5,511 nucleotides of DNA, taken from assembly GCA_017420625.1 (NCBI GenBank), contig JAFOIR010000258.1, positions 1-5,511 on the forward strand, in the 5' to 3' direction. Shown here piece after piece: positions 1 through 4,637 of the stretch. The stretch comes from Bacillota bacterium. Lineage in GTDB: Bacteria; Bacillota_A; Clostridia; Lachnospirales; Bianqueaceae. The notes under the pieces were generated by a model. It had not been told where the DNA came from, ran no database searches, and saw nothing but the letters and a program-made list of their open reading frames with translations. The position numbers and the translations under genes were made by a program. Each line of letters starts with the position of its first letter. The stretch's first letter is position 1.

Positions 1-2
1 GC

Positions 3-209
3 TCAGATGAATCACCTTCGGCAGATTTGGGACTGCAGCTGGTACAGGAGCTTAGGAGCATCGTCAGACTGATGATGGAAATCAGTATATATCGTTTCAT
101 GAAGATTCCCTCCAGAAGATACTTACGGATAATGCCATTGTATCACAGTTGGCATGATTTGAATATGGTCTTTTATCACCATTTCGAGTACTTGACAGTA
201 CTTTCATAA
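3..209 (+). other. possible frameshifted 3' remnant of an upstream gene
   Basis: This frame is open from the left edge to a TAA at 207-209. Its first part (SDESPSADLGLQLVQEL) looks like natural protein, but the rest is rich in Tyr, His, Met and Ile in a way typical of non-coding reading. Frame 2, open from 56 to a TGA at 155-157, gives a more natural polar stretch including DDGNQYISFHEDSLQKIL and has no usable start of its own. A single-base change near 50-58 would join the two into one C-terminus ending at 157. I recognise no family. The alternative is that the whole stretch is non-coding upstream sequence. Confidence is low because the gene's body lies outside the window. Confidence 0.22.
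187..202. repeat. AGTACT inverted/direct repeat with 4-base spacer
   Basis: AGTACT at 187-192 and again at 197-202 are separated by TGAC. Each half is itself palindromic, so the pair is both a direct and an inverted repeat. It overlaps the TTGACA box of the candidate promoter for the deacetylase gene, the usual place for a repressor operator. It could also be chance, since it is only 16 bases long. Confidence 0.3.
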
Positions 210-220
210 AGGAGTAGGAT
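192..220 (+). promoter_or_regulatory. candidate sigma-A-type promoter for the deacetylase gene
   Basis: A perfect TTGACA (192-197) is followed after 17 bases by TAGGAT (215-220), which matches the TATAAT consensus at four of six positions. Initiation would fall near 227, giving a very short leader that still contains the GGAGGA ribosome binding site at 229-234. The spacing is ideal but the -10 box is weak and there is no extended -10 TG, so this is a prediction only. Confidence 0.35.
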
Positions 221-240
221 GATTAGTCGGAGGAAGAAAA

Positions 241-1413
241 ATGTGTACGATTAAGAAATGTATTCTCCTTTTTCTGATTGCTGTTCTGGTACTGATGCCG
301 CTCTCGGATCTGAGCAAAGTACGAGCGGAAGATTCCGCGGAAGAATCGGCTGCTGTCTCTTCAGAGGAATCAGCTGAAACTCCTGCCGAATTGTCCGGGG
401 ATGTTTCCGCTGAGCCAAAGCTGATTGCACTGACCTTTGACGACGGACCCTCGGGCAATACAGAAAGATTGCTCGACGGTCTGAAGGAGTTAGGCGTCGT
501 CGCGACGTTCTTTCTGAACCTGAATGCAGACGGAAATGAGGATTTGCTTGCCCGGATGGTGGCAGAAGGCCATCTTCTGGGAAACCATACCTATAGTCAT
601 AATACTTCTCTGGGAGCTCTTAGTCCTGACGAGATTACCCGTGAAGTCGAAGATGTCGAAGTTTTTCTATATGCTGCGATGGGCGGAGCTTATCAGGAAC
701 TGGTCCGTACGCCCGGCGGCGGCTATTCGGACCGGATCCGCGAGACGATCCTGCATCCGATCATTTACTGGACGGTCGATACCCGGGATTGGGAAAGCCG
801 CGATGAAAGTGCGATCTACTCCCATATCATGTATGATACCGTAGACGGAGCGATCATCCTGATGCACGATACGGTTGGCCCGACGATCGATGCGATCCTG
901 CGGGCGATCCCTGTGCTTCGTGAACAGGGTTATGAATTCGTGACTGTTTCAGAACTGTTCCGTCGGAAAGGAAACGCCCTGATTCCCGGCGAGAAAGTAT
1001 ATATCTCCGAAGGTCCGGTGATTCTGCCGGCATATTCTGCACCTTCTGCAGCAGCTTCCGCATATGAAGGAATACTTGGATGTATAGAAATCAGCGGCCC
1101 GGAAGTTGATCTTGCCGGAGCAGGGCTTCAGTACTACTATACCCTGGATGGGTCGATACCCTCGCTGGCTTCTTCTGTTTATCAAGAACCTCTCCGGCTT
1201 CCGGAAGGAACGGTTCTGACCATTATGGGAATCGATCGCTACGGGACCCGGACACCGGTAACTGTCTATACGGTTCACGTTCCGGAATATGATCTGGTTG
1301 TTTCAAAACTAACTCTTGCCAATCGGTTTACCGAAAGCAATGCCCAGGAAGCAGCCTCTGGCACCCCAAAGGAAGAAGCACCCGGGTACTCAAAAGGTTC
1401 TTTACGGCCATAG
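241..1413 (+). CDS. secreted polysaccharide deacetylase (NodB/CE4) with C-terminal chitobiase-like domain
   Basis: This 390-residue protein is predicted to remove N- or O-acetyl groups from a cell-wall or extracellular polysaccharide (peptidoglycan, chitin-like or xylan-type), using a divalent metal. The start at 241 has GGAGGA six bases upstream, and an in-frame stop at 220-222 excludes a longer version with ATG, GTG or TTG. Residues 1-29 form a signal peptide: KK, then a hydrophobic core, with likely cleavage after V-R-A. Residues 30-60 are a Ser/Ala/Glu-rich acidic linker. The CE4 domain (about 60-235) has all five motifs: TFDDGP with D67 (catalytic base) and D68 (metal); HTYSH with metal ligands H116 and H120; RTPGG at 156-160; DTRDW at 180-184; and LMHD with H209. 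Residues about 272-352, containing YYYTLDGSIPS, resemble the CHB_HEX_C chitobiase/hexosaminidase C-terminal fold. No LPXTG, SH3 or membrane anchor is visible, so it is probably released. Activity is well supported; the substrate cannot be assigned. Confidence 0.93.
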   Translation: MCTIKKCILLFLIAVLVLMPLSDLSKVRAEDSAEESAAVSSEESAETPAELSGDVSAEPKLIALTFDDGPSGNTERLLDGLKELGVVATFFLNLNADGNEDLLARMVAEGHLLGNHTYSHNTSLGALSPDEITREVEDVEVFLYAAMGGAYQELVRTPGGGYSDRIRETILHPIIYWTVDTRDWESRDESAIYSHIMYDTVDGAIILMHDTVGPTIDAILRAIPVLREQGYEFVTVSELFRRKGNALIPGEKVYISEGPVILPAYSAPSAAASAYEGILGCIEISGPEVDLAGAGLQYYYTLDGSIPSLASSVYQEPLRLPEGTVLTIMGIDRYGTRTPVTVYTVHVPEYDLVVSKLTLANRFTESNAQEAASGTPKEEAPGYSKGSLRP

Positions 1414-1482
1414 TATATAAGAGAGTGACAATCCTCAGATAAATTTTTAGTTGATCAGGAACACACCCTTAAACTCTTTACC

Positions 1483-1489
1483 AAGGAGG
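1483..1489 (+). promoter_or_regulatory. ribosome binding site of the TPM-domain gene
   Basis: AAGGAGG is a near-perfect anti-16S match seven bases before the ATG at 1497, and it fixes that start. The rest of the 83-base gap (1414-1482) has a weak bulged stem (1432-1440 with 1454-1460) but no T-tract terminator and no convincing promoter. Read-through from the deacetylase gene is therefore plausible. Confidence 0.75.
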
Positions 1490-1496
1490 CTGTCAA

Positions 1497-4058
1497 ATGT
1501 ACGCTTGTCCGAATTGCGGTGCCAATCTGGTCTTCAATATCCAGGAAGGCAAGCTGGTTTGTGAATACTGTGATTCCCGGTTCTTTCCCGGCGACAGTCG
1601 GCTGAGATGGACCGGTTCCAAAGAATCTGCCATGCCTCTCGAGCAGGAAAAACAGAGTCAGGTCGGTGACGAGATGGAAGTCTCGATCTTTACCTGTCCC
1701 CAGTGCGGCGGAGAAATGATCACCTCCGGGCTCGATGTTACCGGATTCTGCAGTTACTGCGGAGCCGCCAACATCCTCTCTTCCCGGATCGAGGGCGTCA
1801 AAAAACCGGACAGGATCCTTCCCTTTACACTCACAAAAGAGGCATGCAAGAACCAATATCTTCGGTTGGCCAAAAAAGCCATCTATTCTCCACGAATTTT
1901 CCGGGATAAAGAATATATCGAGCGGATGAGACCGCTGTATGTACCCTACTGGCTCTACAAAATGCGGCTCGAGGGAAATGCTGTATTTTCCGGAATCAAA
2001 GAGGCTTTCGAAGGATCTTCCATTGTTACCACAACAGATGTCGTCAATGTAGAGGTAAAAGGAAGCTATTCTGATATTCCTTTCGATGCCTCTTCCTCTT
2101 TTGATGATACGATCACGGAGAAGATTGCGCCTTTCGATCTGACTAAGGCAAAATCTTTCACTCCTGAATATCTGGCAGGTGCCTACGCAAACATCTCTGA
2201 CGTTACGCCCGGCGTCTATGCCGAAGATGCCAAAGACAAAGCAGCGGAAACAGTGATCCTGGGCATGCGAAAAAAAGGCTATCTTCGTGACCATGTTCTG
2301 ATCAGTGGACCGCAAGCAGGAAGCCGGCCGGGGTCTGGCCTTCCGGTGTCCAATGAACAGGCAGAAAATGCGCTGCTCCCGGTATGGTTCCTATCCTTCC
2401 GGCGGGGCAAACGAGTCGCCTACGCTGCTGTCAATGGTCAGACCGGCAAGATGAGCTGTGATCTTCCGATCAGTATCCTACGCTTTCTGCTGTTCAGCCT
2501 GATCCTGGCTGTTCCTTTGTTCTTCCTTCTGAATCTGGCCGTCACGATGCAGCCGTCCACCGGACTGTTCTTCTCGGAATGTCTCGCACTCGTCACGTTG
2601 ATGATTTACTGCCACAACTATGAAGCGATCCGGCAAAGGGACCTAAGGACCAATGATAGAGGGTATTATAAAGATCCGGCGCATCTGCGGGCGCGCCAGG
2701 CTGAGCCATATGGCGTTCTGCTGAAGGGGCCGTTCAAGAAGCTTTATGAGAGACAGCGGGCTAAAACGCAGCGCGTAAAACAGATGGCTAGGGATGACCG
2801 GTTCAAGGTGATCACCAGCTATGTCTTACGTTTTGCGGGTTATATTCCTTTTATCATTTTGGCGCTGATCCTGAGCCATTATTCCCTTCTCTTTTTTGAG
2901 CTCTTGCTCCTGATCGGTTTTGGTGCCTGGGCTGTGGGCAAACTCAAAGGACACATCCGCCCGGCCGCGGTGATCCTGCTGCTTGCGGCGTTCGCTGCCT
3001 GGCTCATTCGTTTTCTCAATCCGGTCGTGGACTATTATTTCTACGCTGGCTCGATCTTTGTGCTTGGATCTGTCACCGGTGCACTGATCCATGTGCTCAG
3101 CCAATATAACATGCTGTCCACCCGGCCTTTGCCGCAGCTTAGAAATGTGGCGACAGAGAAAAACGCTTCCTTCTATACACAGGCCGGACGAGGACTTAAG
3201 TCTCTTCTGCTTGTCTTTACTGCCGGGGCGGCGCTGTCCCTGCTGCTTTTTGCCGGAGGGAAGCTTGTTCTTGCCGATGAAACCCAGAAGATCTTTACCG
3301 ATCCGCAGACCGGTTATACAGCGAGCATCGTTGACCAGGCGGATCTTTTATCCGATGAAGAAGAAGCCCGGCTTCTGGAAGAGATGAAGCCGCTCACGAC
3401 CTATGGACATGCCCTTTTGCTCACGGTGAATGATCCCGACTATTTTGAGGATATTGCCGAAAATCTGTATCATCAGTATTTGGGATGGGACAGCGGCACA
3501 ATGCTGCTCATCAATATGACGTCGCGGGAACTGGGCTTCTACAGCGACGGCGAGAATTATCGTCTCATCACCCGGACCAATGCTGAAACAATCGCTGATA
3601 ATATCTACCTCTACGCCAGAAGCGGCGATTGGTATACCTGCTGCAGCCGAGGCTTCCAGGATGTTCTGGCGCTTCTCGAAGGCAGCCGGATCGCCCGACC
3701 GATGAAATATATCGGCAATGGTCTGATGGCACTGACACTTTCTATATTACTGAACTATCTGTTCCTCGGTCTTCTGATGCGCGATAAGAAGACCAAGAAC
3801 GAAACACTGCTCGGTTCACCGCAGGGAAAGCTCACCTATGCGCATGGTTCTGAGCGGGTTCTTGCGACCTCCTCCCGTTTTTCTCTTGGTCTGCTGTTGG
3901 GCATGATCGTGCTGTTTATCCTGAGAATAGCGCTTAGCCTGTTTGCAAACGGAGGTGGCGGCGGTGGCGGAAGCAGCAGTGGCGGAAGCAGCGGCGGCGG
4001 TGGCGGCAGTCACAGCAGCGGCGGCCACAGTGGCGGCGGCGGAAGCCATCGATTCTAA
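1497..4058 (+). CDS. zinc-ribbon, multi-spanning membrane protein with TPM domain
   Basis: This is an 853-residue membrane protein of unproven function. Two zinc ribbons open it: C4/C7/C22/C25 and C67/C70/C85/C88, both in CxxC pairs. A beta-rich soluble region follows (about 100-325) with a YVPYWLY signature at 148-154. Likely membrane spans are near 328-350, 356-374 (weakest), 446-460, 463-481, 490-507, 513-534 and 569-587. A TPM domain (about 607-735) begins YTASIVDQADLLSDEEE and includes the GTMLLIN strand. Two more spans follow (742-761 and 794-816). The tail, 819-853, is almost pure Gly/Ser with three His and ends SHRF, a tail style common in TPM/YgcG-type proteins. With seven spans before it, the TPM domain would face outward and the ribbons the cytoplasm. 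TPM proteins elsewhere include photosystem II assembly factors and a proposed acid phosphatase, so no activity is inferred here. Family assignment is confident; the role is unknown. Confidence 0.9.
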   Translation: MYACPNCGANLVFNIQEGKLVCEYCDSRFFPGDSRLRWTGSKESAMPLEQEKQSQVGDEMEVSIFTCPQCGGEMITSGLDVTGFCSYCGAANILSSRIEGVKKPDRILPFTLTKEACKNQYLRLAKKAIYSPRIFRDKEYIERMRPLYVPYWLYKMRLEGNAVFSGIKEAFEGSSIVTTTDVVNVEVKGSYSDIPFDASSSFDDTITEKIAPFDLTKAKSFTPEYLAGAYANISDVTPGVYAEDAKDKAAETVILGMRKKGYLRDHVLISGPQAGSRPGSGLPVSNEQAENALLPVWFLSFRRGKRVAYAAVNGQTGKMSCDLPISILRFLLFSLILAVPLFFLLNLAVTMQPSTGLFFSECLALVTLMIYCHNYEAIRQRDLRTNDRGYYKDPAHLRARQAEPYGVLLKGPFKKLYERQRAKTQRVKQMARDDRFKVITSYVLRFAGYIPFIILALILSHYSLLFFELLLLIGFGAWAVGKLKGHIRPAAVILLLAAFAAWLIRFLNPVVDYYFYAGSIFVLGSVTGALIHVLSQYNMLSTRPLPQLRNVATEKNASFYTQAGRGLKSLLLVFTAGAALSLLLFAGGKLVLADETQKIFTDPQTGYTASIVDQADLLSDEEEARLLEEMKPLTTYGHALLLTVNDPDYFEDIAENLYHQYLGWDSGTMLLINMTSRELGFYSDGENYRLITRTNAETIADNIYLYARSGDWYTCCSRGFQDVLALLEGSRIARPMKYIGNGLMALTLSILLNYLFLGLLMRDKKTKNETLLGSPQGKLTYAHGSERVLATSSRFSLGLLLGMIVLFILRIALSLFANGGGGGGGSSSGGSSGGGGGSHSSGGHSGGGGSHRF
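3951..4055 (+). repeat. GGN-rich low-complexity tract encoding the Gly/Ser/His tail
   Basis: The last 35 codons of the TPM-domain gene are mostly GGC/GGT/GGA Gly with AGC/AGT Ser and three CAC/CAT His. This gives a simple-sequence tract prone to length change by slippage. At the protein level it forms a flexible tail after the final membrane span, predicted to be outside the cell. The long minus-strand open frames opposite it (Ala- or Arg-rich) are artefacts of this composition. Confidence 0.7.
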
Positions 4059-4090
4059 CTCTACTAAATCCTGTTGTCAAAACGAAGAGG

Positions 4091-4102
4091 CTGTAGCAAA
4101 AT
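4091..4102 (+). repeat. left terminal inverted repeat
   Basis: CTGTAGCAAAAT is a perfect 12-base match to the reverse complement of 4611-4622. A perfect 12-base match so placed at both ends of a 580-base intergenic gap is unlikely by chance. Confidence 0.6.
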
Positions 4103-4114
4103 AACCCTGTAAAA

Positions 4115-4181
4115 ACAAAGAAAAACCTTGAGCTGTAAGCAGAACACTGAGCATAAACAGTCATCAAGGTCTTTTCTTTGT
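4115..4181. terminator. bidirectional terminator-like hairpin between convergent genes
   Basis: The arm ACAAAGAAAAACCTTGA (4115-4131) pairs with 4164-4181 over 17 positions with one bulged base, around a 32-base loop that could add a CTGT/ACAG pair. The core ACCTTGA/TCAAGGT is followed on the + strand by CTTTTCTTTG and on the - strand by TTTTCTTTG, so each direction sees a stem and then a T-rich tail. It could end the TPM gene from the left and the galactosidase gene from the right. The large loop weakens it as a classical Rho-independent terminator. Confidence 0.42.
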
Positions 4182-4227
4182 GGAATAATAATAGTGTGAA
4201 GCAAAAATCATACGATGCACAGGGAAA

Positions 4228-4244
4228 AGACCTGTGAAAGGTCT
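4228..4244. repeat. small perfect hairpin AGACCT-GTGAA-AGGTCT
   Basis: Six perfect base pairs close a five-base loop. AAAAGACCT here (4225-4233) is also complementary to the AGGTCTTTT at 4167-4175 in the terminator-like hairpin, so the two could exchange partners. Confidence 0.4.
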
Positions 4245-4255
4245 GCAGAGGAGGC

Positions 4256-4468
4256 GATTGGGGAATATAGCTTCTGAAACCGTTCCGCCACCCAAAAATT
4301 CTTGCGATTCCTGGAATAGATATCATCCTGACGAGCTATCCTATCCACGGATTGGGAAGGATAGTCTGCAGGAAAAACCCCACGCCCAGACGACTCTTTC
4401 ATTCATTGAAATCTCTGGGTGGGATATAACCCAGGAATCGCTGTAAACCCAGTGATTGGAAGAGATAG
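4256..4468 (+). repeat. three spaced copies of a 15-base GATTGG...ATAG motif
   Basis: GATTGGGGAATATAG (4256-4270), GATTGGGAAGGATAG (4350-4364) and GATTGGAAGAGATAG (4454-4468) share GATTGG and ATAG and lie 94 and 104 bases apart. Adjacent copies agree at 12 of 15 positions. Copies two and three are both followed by TCTG, and copy one by CTTCTG. Each is followed 15-20 bases later by a C-rich run, CCGCCA, CACGCCC or CCGCCC. This suggests an ancient triplication of a roughly 100-base unit or a repeated RNA/protein binding site. Confidence 0.45.
4304..4441 (+). ncRNA. candidate structured RNA: multibranch fold closed by an 11-bp stem
   Basis: GCGATTCCTGG (4304-4314) is perfectly complementary to CCAGGAATCGC (4431-4441). 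Two hairpins nest inside it without conflict. One is CTATCCT/AGGATAG (4336-4342 with 4358-4364). The other is CCCA..CCCAGA with TCTGGG.TGGG (4379-4390 with 4414-4423), a 10-bp stem with a two-base bulge, capped by an inner TTTCA/TGAAA stem (4397-4401 with 4407-4411). Competing pairings exist: TTCCTG at 4308-4313 also matches CAGGAA at 4369-4374, and CTGGGT at 4415-4420 matches ACCCAG at 4429-4434 and 4447-4452. I do not recognise a known RNA class. The strand is arbitrary because the pairing is nearly symmetric, and transcription is not shown. Confidence 0.35.
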
Positions 4469-4484
4469 TCTGTCAACTAATTCA

Positions 4485-4517
4485 GCCGCCCATAAAATCA
4501 AAAAAGTGTTGGGCGGC
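4485..4517. repeat. GC-rich hairpin GCCGCCC/GGGCGGC
   Basis: A seven-base perfect GC stem (4485-4491 with 4511-4517) encloses a 19-base A-rich loop. On the + strand it is followed by GGTTTTGT, a weak T-tract, so it might act as a terminator for rightward transcripts, but the tail is short and the loop long. Confidence 0.42.
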
Positions 4518-4533
4518 GGTTTTGTAAAATGAA

Positions 4534-4563
4534 GAATCCGCCCCAACGACTTGGAGCGGATTC
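4534..4563. repeat. strong 30-base hairpin
   Basis: GAATCCGC/GCGGATTC (8 bp), one C-A mismatch, then CCAA/TTGG (4 bp) around the tetraloop CGAC make this the most stable-looking local hairpin in the gap. On the - strand it is followed by TTCATTTTAC, so it could help end the galactosidase transcript about 75 bases after its stop. It lacks the bulge and loop features of a group II intron domain V. Confidence 0.45.
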
Positions 4564-4610
4564 AGAAACAGCATATTTTATGCTCGAATTTAATCGATGA
4601 AGGGGTTGTA

Positions 4611-4622
4611 ATTTTGCTACAG
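4611..4622 (-). repeat. right terminal inverted repeat
   Basis: ATTTTGCTACAG is the exact reverse complement of the left repeat at 4091-4102. Its outer side continues TCCC, so the end read outward-in is GGGACTGTAG, a form common at IS termini. The galactosidase stop codon begins only 18 bases further right. Confidence 0.6.
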
Positions 4623-4637
4623 TCCCTTGTTTTATGG

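Larger units (their letters stand above)
4089..4626. mobile_element. putative non-autonomous transposable element (MITE or degenerate IS)
   Basis: The element is bounded by CTGTAGCAAAAT (4091-4102) and its exact reverse complement (4611-4622). Similarity continues imperfectly on both sides: an AAC-CCC run lies just inside each end and an AAAAC-AAG-GG-like run just outside. GG-CTGTAGCAAAAT-type ends recall the terminal repeats of IS elements such as the IS1182 group, but the family cannot be fixed from memory. No transposase is encoded. The longest open frames (such as 4234-4446) lack ribosome binding sites and recognisable motifs. The interior is instead filled with stem-loops. I found no clear target-site duplication, so the exact ends are uncertain by a few bases. 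The alternative is an intergenic structured RNA flanked by a coincidental inverted repeat. Confidence 0.45.

Noticed and set aside
1414..1496. Independent promoter for the TPM gene
   Set aside because: GTGACA at 1425-1430 has no acceptable -10 box at 16-18 bases, so co-transcription with the deacetylase is at least as likely.
1455..2315. 286-codon minus-strand open frame opposite the zinc-ribbon gene
   Set aside because: It is an antisense shadow: the plus strand here encodes clear zinc ribbons and a conserved beta-domain, and the minus product has no recognisable domain.
3934..4326. 130-codon minus-strand open frame across the TPM gene end and the element
   Set aside because: Its end is a Cys/Arg/His-rich antisense reading of the Gly/Ser tract, and the frame crosses the element boundary. 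It has no coding character.
4304..4340. Hammerhead ribozyme core (CTGACGAG at 4328-4335)
   Set aside because: CTGANGA is present and a stem follows, but the required GAAA after that stem and the third stem with the cleavage triplet are absent.
4234..4446. 70-codon open frame inside the intergenic element as a transposase or small protein gene
   Set aside because: It uses a GTG without a ribosome binding site, shows no transposase motif, and overlaps the strongly paired RNA-like region that explains its sequence better.
4256..4472. CRISPR array from the repeated GATTGG motif
   Set aside because: There are only three imperfect 15-base copies at about 100-base spacing, with no cas genes. Repeats and spacers are the wrong size.
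4534..4563. Group II intron domain V
   Set aside because: It has a similar length and stem, but lacks the catalytic AGC/CGC triad, the two-base bulge and a GNRA loop.
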